From the NCBI RefSeq assembly GCF_003369915.1, contig NC_046673.1, forward strand, positions 19,645,718-19,709,717: DNA of 64,000 nt, in the 5' to 3' direction. Under the pieces are notes generated by a model that was not told the DNA's origin, searched no databases, and saw only the letters and a program-made list of their open reading frames with translations. The position numbers and the translations under genes are program-made. The stretch is from Drosophila miranda. Its lineage: Eukaryota > Arthropoda > Insecta > Diptera > Drosophilidae. How positions within the stretch are numbered: the first letter of the stretch is position 1; each line of letters opens with the position of its first letter. Positions 23,531 to 35,589 of this stretch are shown here, piece by piece.

Positions 23531-26500
23531 CTGGAAAGAGAGGAAGGTAGGGCGTTAGAAGGCGAGCACCGATATCTGCATGGAGCGATTCGATTGGCTC
23601 ATATTCGTGCCACATGCTGCAGGTTGCGTGCAATTTCCGATGTCATTAGCCGCACTGAGACTGAGGCAACCAGCCCCAAAGCTGACATCACCGTCGCCGT
23701 CATAGTCATCGTCAGCGATTTCCGCTCCAATTGCATTCGGGCACTTGAGCACTTGCTCTTCTATCTCTTGGCCAACATGCGGCCACTTAGCCAAACCAGA
23801 CTGGTCTCCTCTGTCGGCAGTCTGGCAGCTAACAGTAGCGGGCGTGCGCCTCCAGACCCCACCCAGCCCCCATCCCCAAGGCAATCCATCAGTTGTTTAC
23901 GATCAGAGATACATGACAGTGGCTTTCCGCGTGGTCACCGCCTTTCAATTCGTATTTATCCAAGTCAATTTACGCTGCCAGAGCAGTCGAGAGACCAGTG
24001 GATAACTCATTAGCCTAAAGTCGGATCGGGCAAATCTTCACTCCTACACTGCGCCAAAATCTAGTGGCCAGAATCTAGTTTTGAAAGCAGCTTTCAAGAG
24101 ATTTGCCTGCGACAAAATACAACAACCTAACGACATGAAAATGGCAGGCTAGCCGCGGGGGTCCCCTGGCTTTGCATTGCATTGCTGATCAATCATTTTC
24201 ATGCTCGTAGCAGTTGCATGATTAAGTGACTTCATTGGCCACGTTTTCTTAGCTGAATTATTAAGCACGTGACGATTAGTTGGATTATCTTAAAAACCAA
24301 ACGAGTTTATATCTGATAGAAATTATGGTTAGGATCCGATCTTTAATGCTGTATTGACTGCTGATAAGGGAACCAGCTGCGAAATTCCAGCATGCTTTCC
24401 AGCATTTCTATACATCTGTTTTGTGGACATTATCATGATCATAATATATCATATAGGAAAAGCTGCCTGATTTCTTTTCAGAATGAACGCTTTTGAATGA
24501 ACGAGGGATAATCCAATGCTTATATTTATACTCCTGTTGCATTATAACACATTTCGGGACATTCGTGAAATGATTGGCTGTACAAATTTCCCATAGCCAA
24601 ACGGGCACATTCGAATCGAATGACTCGAACAGAGAAGAGACCGTTAGATGTGGCCATTGGTACTTCTAAATAATGTTCTTGAGGCGTACTAACCAAATAC
24701 GCCTCTGTGGGATTCCAGCAAAGTTACCTTTAGAAAGTTAAATCCTTTAGTCAGTACTTTCAATTAATTGGCAGTCTAATTGATATGGATTCATAAATTA
24801 ATAACTATATACGCTTCAGAAGGATTCCAATCGATTGGCAAGTAAACTCCATTCAATAATTATCTCCACTAGATCTTCCGACATTCCTGACAGCCACCAC
24901 TGACAATCCACTCTAATCCAATTCAATCCAATCCAATGACCCGCTGTGCTCGCACACCTATTGACAACATTAATGCTGATGAATGAATTAGCGCGGTCCA
25001 TAAAAAATACCCCAATGGTCCACACATCATCTCTTAATTACAACCTGCCTCCCATGTTCAGCTTTGGACGTGGACCCGGTCAACTCGCCTCGGCCTGGCC
25101 TGGCCTGGCCAATGAATTCCGCTGATAGACGAGTCTTGGAGTGGGGCCCCGCACATAACGAGAGTCGTAGCCAGTGCAATTAATGCCAGCAATTTTCTGT
25201 CTGTATATTTCGCAGTTTTATTTTCGTTTCAGTGTATGCGCGGCATTCTCAGTCCCATTTCGATTTCGATTTCGATTTCGACTTCAATTTAAATTTCAGA
25301 TTCGACTTCAATTGGTAATCTTGTCGCATTGCTAGTATGCCCAACCTATTGCCCAAGTCCGAGTAAGAGGTTCATTAGATATGTGGGAACTGCAGCTGGA
25401 ACTGAGATCGAAACGCACAGATAGCTGTCAGCCAAGATTTGATCTTGACTGGTATTGAGAATTGATCTTGCAGCCAATTGGCTGACTCTTTTCGACTGAC
25501 GATTGCATTTCTCCTCCCTCTCACTCGTGGAATGCCCTTGCGTGGGCCACTTTGCATAGCTGAAGCTGAAGTGGTCTCAAAGGCATCGCTATTAGCCATA
25601 AGCCATCACTCATAACTGTCAACTGCAGGTGGCTGGCCCCACCTGCTGTTTACTGTTGGCTGTTTGTTGTTGGCTGCGCTTTCTGCTCTGGCTATGGCTA
25701 CCGCTGATTTTGTTTGGCTAATTGATCTGCTTTTGTGGGCCGATGCCGATCCATTGGAGCGTGCCACAAATATTTCTCTTTACCATAATTTCTGTGTACT
25801 TTTGGTTGCTATTATTTATTTGCTTATTTGGCCTTCTGGTGGGCACTTTTTGGGCGTCGAATGATTTTTTTGTTTCGCATTCTCGCCCTCAAGGCTGGGC
25901 AAGAATGCCGGGCTTACATAATGAGAGAAAGATACCTACCCCGGGACTAGGGTCCAATTTTTTCGATTTCCCCAAGTGTTTTGGCAACTTTTTGCCACTT
26001 TTTGCAACCCATCATAATCCCTGTGTCTCTCTGAGCAGAACAATACGATCCTATTTCGATGTTTATTTTAGTTTGAATGACTCGAGTGTCGACGACGGCT
26101 TTTGTACAACTCTCACTTTGATTGAACTGAAAGCTAATCATTGGTTAATGGCATAATGCCATAATATTTTTATTGTATTTGGATTAGGTTTCCATTTGTA
26201 ACAGCCTGCGTTGTGGCTCTGGCTGGGGCTGGGGCTGACCCTGAAGAAGCCTTCACAATTGCCAGATATAATACCCCCACATACAATATAAAATATACTC
26301 GAATATACGCGTATGGCTATGGTCATATAATACCAATGCCGCCGCGTGTCTTGGCTTCGGCTTCAGCTTCAGTTTCGGCTTTACAACGTTTAATTGTTGA
26401 AAATGTAAATGCAACACATGAATGCGCTCCGAGTATTAACCGGATTTCGGAGAGGTCAAACTAAGGTTAACAAAAGTATGACAACTCGGGTGCCGGAAAT

Positions 26501-27084
26501 CAATTTGTGAATGGGATATACAATGGGCATTGCTATTGGGATGGGCGGAAGAACGGACAGAAGATTCCAGAAGATCCTCCCACCTGTAGAAGAGTATATT
26601 TCGAAGATACTGCTATCAATCACTGGATAGAGATAGATAATATAGAAAAGGAATATATCTTTTTTGCCTAAAGATAATGAATTGTGAATAATTTGCAATG
26701 GAGATAATAGGATATCAGGATAATGATAGAGATCTTTTAAAGCTTGAAAAGATTTGCATAGCATTGATTTCTTTATCGACAAGGGTTTGAAATGTACATA
26801 TATCTGCCATCTAGGATATCGATAATAGTATGCCCCATTCATGGGACATAATACTTGGATTTGAGCCAACGGACGGACTCGTTCAATTACTTAAGTAAGT
26901 TTCCCTATAAGAGACATTCCTAAATGAGAGGGGGGCCTCTCTCTCTCTATCTCTCAATCGCTCGGTGCAAATTAATTAATTCCGTCCTCACACAATTTAA
27001 CACATGATTTGTAAGTGCTAATGATGCCCAAAACTGCATCGGGGTTAGCAGCTGCATTTCCATAGTAGTGGGGCTGGTACTTAC
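23531..27084 (-). other. yellow intron (3.55 kb)
   Basis: Begins GTAAGT after exon 1 and ends TTTCCAG before exon 2, phase 1. In D. melanogaster the intron is somewhat shorter and contains the bristle enhancer; no specific enhancer is identifiable here by eye. It contains a TTTCGA repeat and no supported nested gene. The open frames at 25.7-26.2 kb have no recognisable domain. Confidence 0.9.
25258..25281. repeat. (TTTCGA)4 hexamer repeat
   Basis: Four copies of a TTTCGA unit, decaying into TTCGAC/TTCAAT variants downstream. Inside the yellow intron. Confidence 0.85.
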
Positions 27085-27349
27085 CATCTCGCCAGCGGGG
27101 AACGGTGACAAACAGGCGATTGCCAAAGTGCTCGACTCCGACGGGCAGGGCGTTCTGGGGAATATAGTCGCCGCTGGCCATGGCCTGCTCCTTGAGCCTG
27201 GCGTTCGGGAAGGCAAAGTCCAGCTGGTTCCAGCTGTAGCGCTCCTGCAGCTTGTAGGCGGCCTGCGTCGGGGTCACCATTGTGACGGCGACCAGCAGAA
27301 GCGAAAGCGCTGTCAGGACTCCTATTCCTCCTTTGTCCTGGACGTGCAT
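27085..27349 (-). CDS. y: Yellow protein, exon 1 (signal peptide and N-terminus)
   Basis: Codes residues 1-88 plus one base. The N-terminus MHVQDKGG is followed by a hydrophobic stretch ending PTQA, then AYKLQERYSWNQLDFAFP, the start of mature Yellow. The ATG at 27349 is chosen because it aligns with the D. melanogaster start (MFQDKG). A further in-frame ATG 21 bp upstream would add only MSSSSDT and is less likely. The donor is GATG/GTAAGT, phase 1, and joins exon 2 to give DG-IPATLTYINMD. Regulation in flies is by separate wing/body enhancers upstream and a bristle enhancer in the intron; sequence alone does not show these here. Confidence 0.96.
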
Positions 27350-27530
27350 GGTGTCGGAGGAGCTGGACAACCCTTGGTTTTAAATCACAAATCAACACTG
27401 GGGAACACGCAAAAGAGTTGGATGGCGAACCAAACAAAAAAAAAGCCTGAGTTCTGTATGAAGTGGTTGGATAGTCGGATAGAGTTCTTGTGTCTTAATC
27501 CTCTTCTGTGGACCGTGGCGCGCTTACGAC

Positions 27531-27562
27531 TGTTGGCCATAATATGTCGGCCACGTTTTATA
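27531..27562 (-). promoter_or_regulatory. yellow core promoter (TATA box and initiator)
   Basis: TATAAAA on the minus strand at 27562-27556. An initiator-like ACAGTCG follows with its A at 27531, exactly 31 bp from the first T of the TATA box. This gives a 5'UTR of about 182 nt, close to the D. melanogaster leader. Confidence 0.75.
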
Positions 27563-28253
27563 TGAAGTTTTTTTGTTTCATCGGCGTCGTCGCAACACAC
27601 GAGACGGTTGGATAGACGAAGGCGCCAACGCGTGGCCGCCTCTTCGGCACTAGCGCTAGCATTTCGCAGTGGTTCGTTGTGGTTCGTTTAGTGGTTCGCC
27701 GTGTGGTTCGTGCCACGAGCTTCGCTTCGGGGATTGTGCGTCGCTGGCTCCGCAAGATGGGGGGCTTTGTCTTCCATGATTGATTTTCACGCATTTTTAG
27801 CGGCCGCTTGAGTTCCGTTTAATAAATATCGAGACCCACAACCGCCCCAAACGAGCCCCGAACACCTTTCGCCGTGAGCTCTCTAAGCAGTTTGCGATTT
27901 TTTTGTTTAATTTTGAATTTTTTTGGAATGAATTGCTTGGCCAGGTTTCGATTGTATTGGATGATTCACGATCCATTATCGAGGGTCAAATGCGGTTGCT
28001 TTCCGCTTTTAGAAGCCCGATAATTGCTTCTGGGCCTGCTCAATGGGCCTTGCACCAGATGGCATCCAGAAGAGCTGGCCATTGGGGAAGAGATTACAAG
28101 TGAAAGGTTGGACTTTAGGGTAATGCTCTAATGGCTCCAACGCCAAAATGCGAATGCGAATTTGCGAATGTGCGAATGCATATGTAAATGCGGTCAAGAC
28201 AGCCGAAGGTGTTGGCATAACTCTCGAGTCAATGCACCTGGGCCAGAGCCCAT

Positions 28254-28279
28254 AGCCAGAGCCAGAGCCAGAGCCAGAC
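28254..28279. repeat. (GAGCCA)n hexamer repeat
   Basis: About four copies of AGAGCC/GAGCCA in tandem in the yellow upstream DNA. Confidence 0.85.
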
Positions 28280-28620
28280 CCCAGCCACGCATTATGCACA
28301 TGCCAAGGAGAGCTGAGGGAGGGAAAGGGGGAGCATTAGTTAGCCAAGATCTGAACTGGAACCACAGCCAGCGACTTTCCGACTGGCAGTCCATGGCAGT
28401 CTTTCGTAAGTGCCAGTGCCTAGCACTAATCTGAAATCATAAGTGTCTCGAGACCAGTTAAAGCCGTTCAACTTGATCCTGTGGCACCGTTCTGCTGGTG
28501 ATTGCTGACGGCAATGCGGTGCAGACACCTACTCAACCACATCTAGCCACCGAGCCACCCTCAGAGCCCGCCTGCCCCACATAATTACCACTAATGTGGC
28601 CTGCAGTACGCCCCACTCTG

Positions 28621-28955
28621 CATAACCTGTGCGTGTTATTAATTAATATCATGTTAATGCTGCAGCTGTGTCTCCGAATGTTGCCGCTGCCGCTGCTGCT
28701 GCTGCAGTGCTTCTGGATGTTGCATAACCCTCGGCCGCCTGTCGAGTCTGTAACGTACCACACGTGGCACAACCTGTGCGTGTTATCAATCAACTGCATA
28801 CTGCTGTTGTGTGGACATTGCTGCGGTGTCTGTTAATTTTCCTGCCGCATCTGTGGATGCTGCTGCTGTGTCTGTTAATGCTGCTGCAGTGTATGTTAAT
28901 GTTGCTGTGGATGCTGCTACTCTGTCTGCTAGTATTGCACAACCCACGGCCGCCT
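28621..28955. repeat. Diverged tandem duplication upstream of yellow
   Basis: Copy 1 (28621-28740) and copy 2 (28768-28955) share their left end, (A/C)AACCTGTGCGTGTTAT(T/C)AAT, and their right end, TTGCAYAACCC...CGGCCGCCT. The interiors are GCTGCTG/CTGTTAATG-rich and longer in copy 2 through local repeats. The block lies about 1.1-1.4 kb upstream of the yellow start. Confidence 0.75.
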
Positions 28956-30979
28956 ACTGCCTACCGCTTGTGGTGAGAGCAGAGCGCTCTTCAGCAAAAT
29001 TGCAATTAATAAGCCAGTCGACGTAAAACCTAGATATGGACAGAAATTGCACTTGTATCGATCAACTATGATTTATTAGTACAATATTAGTACACATACG
29101 TTATATTTATTTGGCCAAAGAGTGTGTCCCGTCCCGTCCCTCCTGTCCGTTCGTCCGTTGTCCGTTCAGTGTCCGATTCGATCGCATTATAAATTTTTCT
29201 ATTGGCGTACACAATTTTCCCAATAATTTAAACGAGTTTTTCCAGCACGAAATCAAACAAAACAACATTATCGAGTGGTCGTCGACTAAGTGGCCAAATG
29301 TTGCCACGGATCCGCACACACTCTTTGGCATAATTGCCACACGCTCCAAACTTATGCAACATATGCGGCAGCTGCAGCAACAGCAGCAGCAACAGCATCA
29401 ACAAAGCTAAGGATAAAGCCAATCCGGGCGGAAAACAAAAACACATAATGACATTGCCCGGTCTTGGTCTCCCCTTATGGACATCATTTGAACATTTGTC
29501 TATATTTACTTTTATTTTCCATTTTCGAAGGTGGTTTTTTCTTTGTTTTTCCTTCATTTTCATCTCTATCGGGGGTTCGACCGAGGAAACCTGTTGCCCA
29601 ACTTCCCGTAACCTTAGCTCCGACAGCATTTTCCATTGATTTCAAGTTCAATGTCTGGGGCCGGGGCTTTATTTTCAGCCGCTGAACATTTGCCAGATTT
29701 ATTCGGGCAACAGCTGCATTCGAAACCCTGCTTTCGAGTTTCCTGCTTACGAGTACACGAGTGTGCCACCCAAGCACATCACCTGTCCCCAATGAACAGA
29801 CGGACAATTTTTGGTATGACAACGAGTCGGATTAAAACTATTACTGGCGAGCCAAAGCTCGTTAGATTACCTCAGACATAATTTGCTTGCTACTGCTGCA
29901 GCTACTGCCAGTGCACTTGTCACGCAAGGAGTTGTAGAGGAAGCTGGGATGATGTCATGTACGGGGGTTACACCATCGCGGGGCCACCAGCCAGAAGCTG
30001 GAGCTGAATCGGAGGAGCTCTGGATAGCATCTGAATAGCATTTGGTGAAGTGGTGGTGGAGTGCATAAATCAGCCTTGTTTCATTCGAAAGTTACGAACG
30101 TGTTGCTCATAGGATACGTATATCATAGGCTGCACAGCGCATAAACTCTGCGAGATACGCGATGTGGCAATCGACTGGTAATCGATTAATAATCGCCTGA
30201 TCTGCCGAGGTGACGATGTTTCCGACAGGTGCACAACAATGTCTGATATACAACGAGTATGGACGATAATTAGATTTGTACATTACTTTATTGATATGCA
30301 AATAAACAAGTTCGGGCGAGTGCGCAGGCGCAGGAAAACCCCATTAGTTAACAGGCAAAATTTACTAGTTCAGGTTCAGTAAAACCTCATTAGCTTGTAA
30401 TCATAATAACAAGTTAATTATGATTGTTTGGTTCGCTTGATTAAATTTCGATGTACCTTTGGGACCCCCTGTGAAGCTACAGTTACAATTCGACCATTCT
30501 GTTGGAATGATATAAGTCCCAAAAAGATATCGATGTTCCTTGTTATCTAGACTCGATTCCGATGAACACATATGTATAGTATGTAAGTAAATGGATTGAT
30601 TCATAGTTATTGTTGTTAGCCATTGTTTTGCTTGTGGAATGTTATATTTGAACTATCATTTATCTATATATATCTAAATATGCTTGTACTATGTATTATT
30701 CCAAGTACTCTTTCTTGAAGAAACTTCCTCCAGCATAATATTTGCCATTCTTGTAACATTGTGTCCAAAAACAGCTCAAATGAAATGAGATAACATCAAA
30801 ACTAGCGAATTGTTTGGTTTCGGAATCAACATTCCAGTGGAACCAACATCATCGGCGAATGTAATGTTATAGGTGCTACAATTTTTAACCACAAGCACAA
30901 CCACAATAAACTATTTCACTCTGTTGCTGAAAGTCCATGAAGCTATTGAGCAATCACTCCAAAATCTAGGTGGAACATA

Positions 30980-30985
30980 TTTATT
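30980..30985 (-). terminator. Poly(A) signal of small secreted-peptide gene A
   Basis: AATAAA on the minus strand, about 140 nt after the stop at 31125. Confidence 0.5.
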
Positions 30986-31124
30986 GTACTGGTATTTAAT
31001 TAGGATATTAATATGGTGAAACCTCAGCAAAACGCTGAATAATCTTTAGCATTTTCCAGTTTCAATTAAGAGCTATGTTTAACCTCAATTGACTATGGTA
31101 CATTTTTAACAAGTTTTAACAAGT

Positions 31125-31364
31125 TTAGAACCACCACGGAGGCGGTGGACGGGTATAATCCGCCACATTGATATAATCCTGCTGGACATTGGCCTCCTCA
31201 GCAGCCTGCGACTCATCCGACTCGGGATCTCCAACCAGAGACTCATCCGATCCGGAGTCCTCCACCTCATCCGCCTCCAGGGAGGAAGGCTGGGCCACAG
31301 CCATCGATGCCAGCACAGCGAAGACGAGCATCAGGCCAAAAACGATCTGCCATTGCAACTTCAT
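31125..31364 (-). CDS. Small secreted acidic peptide A (PWWF-tail family)
   Basis: Intronless 79-residue protein; I do not recognise it. Residues 1-24 form a clear signal peptide (MKLQWQIVFGLMLVFAVLASMAVAQ). The mature part is very acidic with a repeated DESLVGDPESDES-type stretch at about 38-52, then QQDYINVADYTRPPPPWWF at the end. There are no cysteines. The N-terminus M-K-L-Q-W-Q-I and the VADY...PWWF end are shared with the gene at 34410-34814, so the two are paralogues. A TATA box lies about 95 bp upstream of the ATG and an AATAAA follows the stop, so it looks like a complete, expressed gene. A secreted function is inferred (gland, reproductive tract, haemolymph or cuticle); nothing in the sequence decides which. 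Confidence 0.8.
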   Translation of the reverse strand: MKLQWQIVFGLMLVFAVLASMAVAQPSSLEADEVEDSGSDESLVGDPESDESQAAEEANVQQDYINVADYTRPPPPWWF

Positions 31365-31430
31365 GATTACTGGATACTGGACTCTGGAGATCTCGAAGGG
31401 AGAGAGAGAGCGAAAGTTGTCTTCTGACTG

Positions 31431-31461
31431 TGACTGTGACCCAAACGAGTCGGGTCTTATA
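31431..31461 (-). promoter_or_regulatory. Core promoter of small peptide gene A
   Basis: TATAAG on the minus strand at 31461-31456. A TCACAG initiator-like sequence follows with its A at about 31431, 30 bp downstream. The 5'UTR would be about 67 nt. Confidence 0.6.
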
Positions 31462-31469
31462 TGCGATCT

Positions 31470-34400
31470 GAAACTAGAACTGGCCCACGTTTTGGCAAGG
31501 TCTCTATTGACTCTTGCCAGGGGTTTTGGGTTATTTCTGCCAGAACTGTTTGCTTTTCTTTGTCGCCAAATGAGTCTAAGAATGGGGTTACTTTTGAGTG
31601 AGTTTAAACTGGATTACCGTTCTGTAGATATGTATGTAGTATAATACTATTTCTATATTAAAAACTAGAAAAATATGCCATATACAAAACAATAGTTACC
31701 ATTCATCATGCCTCATGTTAACAATTTCTTCAAAATAAAATGATGATTACAAAACAGTTGTTTTCTCAAACATATACATTAAACAATCAGCACATGATCC
31801 GTACTACATATATGTAGATGTTTTTATCGAACATCTTGTTAATAAATATCTACAATTTACTTAATCGTTATCATAAACGAATGGTAGCTGCAATTATCCG
31901 GTCGATTGCCTGCACAGAAAAAAACAAAATATCACATTTAAATGCGCACCGTAAGTGCTGCCAATTGCCTTCAAATTGATAAATAGAGAAATTCCTGAAA
32001 ATGTGTGAGAAATGCAACAAAATGGAGGTGTACGAGCATTCGCTATACCACATGCATACATCATTTTTGAAGCTGAAAGATCGGATATGTAGCGATATGA
32101 AGTAATATAATATCGAGTCCCGTTTTGCGGCATGTTTTTTCTCCGTGTGGCCCCAGCCCCCGCTCCTGCTCCCGCTCCCGCTCAGGGGCGTTGTGGGGGG
32201 TGCGTGCTAGCTGTGCAGCTTTCGGTTATTGCGACTCGTTTGGCTTTCGGATCATTTGCCGATTTCCTGGTGAAAAGTTGTTGTTGCCGCTGTTTTGGCT
32301 GCTGCTGCTGCTGCCAATTAAAGTGGCTAAAAGCGTTGCAGCGAGAGCTGGAAACGTCACAGCCATGTCGTCCAGCTGTCGTCGCGCTTTGGCACTCCAC
32401 TCGTGGCAATTAGTTTTAAATTAAAAACTATTTAAATGCAACTGTCAAAAGCAATCTGCATGCAGCACGAAGAAATGGAACAATTTCCAGAAAACAAAGA
32501 GACAGAGAGATGGCTTCCGATCAGCGACGGGACTGTAGAGGGTCTCATCTCATTGTGAAAAGCGATATATTTTTGTCCAGCCCAATCGACTTCATCTCCA
32601 GCTCCATTCCCCTGTAATAATACCCGCCCGCTGTGTGTAATTACAGTCAGCTTTTATGATCGAGAACATTATCTGCTCGGCAATGTGAAGGACTACCACT
32701 GTCGATGCCGAGTGTTGAAAGTCAAATTGTAAGCCTCTAATTATGCATAAAAACTGTGCCTTTGTCTTGGCTAATTAAAACCTCAGCTGGTGATGGTAAA
32801 TGGCAGATGGAAAGGCAGCTCACTGGTAACAGCAACAACATTTAATTATCAACTGAAGCTGAACAAGCTAGCTAATTCCTATTTGAACAACTGCTAAACG
32901 CAGTTCTCGTTCTCGTAGAACGGCGAAGGAGGGACTTGGCTGTACAGCGTGCACTGAGCGCAAAAGTGCCTAAAATACAATAAAATACAAAAAATAGCTT
33001 AAGAACTGCAATCCTTTCTCAATAGCATTCCAAGGCATATGTTCGTATCGATTTCGGACTGAATGCATTATTTTTGATCGCATCTTAAATATTTATTATG
33101 CATGGTTTTTTCTCTCTCAGTGTAGAGCTGGTGCTGGGTGGATGGGTACGACTGAGCTAAGCGATTGACCTTGCTACGGCCACGCTCTGCTTCCTACCCA
33201 TTTGACGACAGCCAAAATGCAACAACCCAACGGAACCGAGCACTGCAAATGGTAATAGTATTGCCTGGCTAAACTCCAAAGCTGGCTAAACCCACTTAAC
33301 AATTGGCCAATTGCTAATCGGAAATTTGAACGAATTTGATCGACATAAAGCCCTGAGTTCCGCTTTGGCTTGCTCTTAATTTGTTGGTACTTTTGGGGCG
33401 ATTACGTATACGCCCCGGTGTCAAGGTTGACAACGATTCGGCCCAAAATGTAGAGCTAGCTGCTTTGCTTTTTCAATTCAAATCGATCGCAGTGGGAAAT
33501 GCCGCGAATTGCAAGTTGGCAAACAGCAACCGAATGACTGACTGACTGACTGACCCGACCCGACCACACCCCATCTTGGCCCTCTGCCCACAAGGCTGGA
33601 CAGTGGCCAAGCAACGATCCCGTTACCATTGCTGCCGTACCATTATTTCCGAGCCGATATTCATCCATCAATCAATCAATGCTAACATTTCACTTTGGGA
33701 TCAAATCGAATCGCATCGAATCGGATCGAATCAAAGCAAACAAATTGAAACACACCGCAGAGCAACAACGGAGGCGGGCCAACGCAACCGCAACCGCAAC
33801 CGCAGCCAAAACCGCAACCGCAGCCAAAACCGCAACCGCAGCCAAGACCGCAATAGCAGGTCATTTCACAAGTTCCGATCGGAACCGGTTGCTCACTACG
33901 GGTCTGTTTTCAGAATTTCAGGTTAGCTGAACACCTGATCGGCTCAGTGCTTAAAGTACTGCAAAGTTTTCTGTCCAGGTTGCAGGTTGCTGTCTTGGCA
34001 ACACAGAAGCTCAGCGGAAGCGAGTCTCACAGCGAAGGCAGCAACCAAATGGCGCGGCAGCTCAAGTAATTGTCGAATGCCTCGCAAGTGTCGTTGCGTC
34101 ATTCGTTGATATTTGAACTTAATATTTGTTGCTTGTAGAATATGCATAGATGTAGATAAAGTGCCAGAGTTAATTCTATACTTGAGGGACTTGATTGATT
34201 TCTAAGAAACGAATCATGATCTAAGAAAATCATATATTAACGTATAAAATTTAGTGCAGGCCTGTAGCAAACAGGAAGATTTGCATTTGGGAATAAGAGA
34301 TAGGCTTATCTTGTATTACTACCTGAGGACTACTTAGCTTATAAAAAAAAGACAATTAAATAATACTTTAAGCTAGGGAATCATGGTACTATTCAAGTTC
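31470..34400. other. Non-coding DNA between the two small peptide genes
   Basis: No gene supported. It contains an AT-rich block at 31.6-32.1 kb, CTGACTGA and CGAATCG runs at 33.5-33.7 kb and the 18-bp repeat at 33.78 kb. No third copy of the PWWF-tail gene was found here on either strand. Confidence 0.55.
33783..33850. repeat. 18-bp minisatellite (CCGCAACCGCAGCCAAAA-type)
   Basis: About three and a half copies of an 18-bp unit built from CCGCAA and CAGCCAAAA. It produces the Asn/Arg and Thr/Ala open frames seen on the plus strand. Confidence 0.85.
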
Positions 34401-34409
34401 CATTCCCAT

Positions 34410-34814
34410 TCAGTTGAACCACCAAGGCGCTTCAGATCGTACATAATCAGCGACATCCAGATAGGACGGATTCGGAGCATTCATATTAATTGTGGAGGTG
34501 TACGAGGCGGCAGCACGTCCTGATTGCCCCTCATCTTCGAGGTCCTTCCCGGGCCGCCATCGGAGCTGCTTGCTATTGCTGCGCCATCTCATTCGTTTGT
34601 CGTTGGGTCTCTGCAGCCGGACTCCGACCTCTGGGCCAGGATTGGGATGGACCTTGTCTTCTTGACGCTGGCGCTCAGCATCGTTGATGGCCTGCAGAGC
34701 GCGATTCCACCGCTGGAGCATGGCTGGGTCATTGCTGGGAGTCTTGCACTCGGTGGGCGACAGAATAGCCGATACTACGAATAAGCTCATAATAATGGTC
34801 CACCGAAACTGCAT
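34410..34814 (-). CDS. Small secreted basic peptide B (PWWF-tail family)
   Basis: Intronless 134-residue protein; not recognised. It has a signal peptide at 1-23 (MQFRWTIIMSLFVVSAILSPTEC). The middle is basic and Arg/Gln-rich, including WNRALQAINDAERQRQ and the WRSNSKQLRWRPGKDL stretch. The tail is NPSYLDVADYVRSEAPWWFN. The start (M-x-x-x-W-x-I) and the (N/D)VADY-x-R-x3-PWWF end match the 79-residue gene at 31125-31364. The middles differ strongly: B is basic, A is acidic. The same orientation and 3-kb spacing suggest tandem duplication followed by fast divergence. A TATA-like CATAAAAG lies about 50 bp upstream. The function is unknown; a secreted role is inferred. Confidence 0.8.
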   Translation of the reverse strand: MQFRWTIIMSLFVVSAILSPTECKTPSNDPAMLQRWNRALQAINDAERQRQEDKVHPNPGPEVGVRLQRPNDKRMRWRSNSKQLRWRPGKDLEDEGQSGRAAASYTSTINMNAPNPSYLDVADYVRSEAPWWFN

Positions 34815-34862
34815 AGTGAAACTCTTTCCAATATCTAATGCTGCTTGATCCGGTGCCCTCAG

Positions 34863-34870
34863 CTTTTATG
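34863..34870 (-). promoter_or_regulatory. TATA-like box of small peptide gene B
   Basis: CATAAAAG on the minus strand, about 50-55 bp before the ATG, giving a short 5'UTR of roughly 20-30 nt. Confidence 0.5.
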
Positions 34871-35339
34871 CGGCGATGTTGCTCTCGCAAGCAGATATAT
34901 TTCCATGTGTCTACTCGGTTCTGTATAGATATAGATATATGTTTGTATGTATATTGCAATGGGTGGCGTGGGAGGCACTACGCTTATGCGGTTCAATGCT
35001 GGTTAAGTCTTGACACCGTTTGCTTCTGTTTAAAGAACCCCCTCCCCTCCCAGACCACTGCCACCAGCTATCGGGCTTCAGACCATGTTATGTAACGCTA
35101 GGCAGGTGCCGACGCCGACGCTGGGTAAATGTTTGGGTAGTACACAAAGTAGAAATCGAATCGAGAGTGCCAGAGATCGGGGAATCGTTCTATGGGCCAA
35201 GGTTAAGATCAATATAAGTCGCTGATTTTTTTCAATATAAGTAGATGAAAATAAATGGGATAAACGTGGGGAAAGGGCCGAGACTTTCAACATTGGCTCG
35301 TATTAACTCGGCTACCTGCCTCTCCCTGCTGGGAGAGGG

Positions 35340-35376
35340 ACTGACTCTTTGGGACTGACTCTTTGGGACTGACTCG
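35340..35376. repeat. 15-bp tandem repeat
   Basis: GACTGACTCTTTGGG occurs twice with a partial third copy. Confidence 0.85.
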
Positions 35377-35589
35377 AGCCTTGCCTGGCCTGAGAGCGCT
35401 GGTGCTGGGGATTGTCCTGTTTTTGTCATCCTCTCTGCTGTTGCTTGGATCCAGAAGCGGCGGAGCCGGTGGATGGAGTGGGAGTGTGAGTTGTCGTGGC
35501 CGGCCCAGGGCTCCAACGGGTTGAGCAGGTCTGTTCCGAACACCCGGTGCACCAGCAGCTTGTTGTTTCCGTGCGTTCCGTGTTCAAGT

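Larger units (their letters stand above)
27563..30970. other. yellow 5' regulatory DNA
   Basis: No supported gene. By position this should carry the wing and body pigmentation enhancers that lie within the first 3 kb upstream of yellow in D. melanogaster. It contains GAGCCA repeats near 28.26 kb and the duplicated block at 28.62-28.96 kb. From about 30 kb it becomes AT-rich. Confidence 0.6.

Noticed and set aside
22848..23558. 236-codon plus-strand frame opposite yellow exon 2
   Set aside because: A shadow of the GC-rich yellow coding sequence; no domain.
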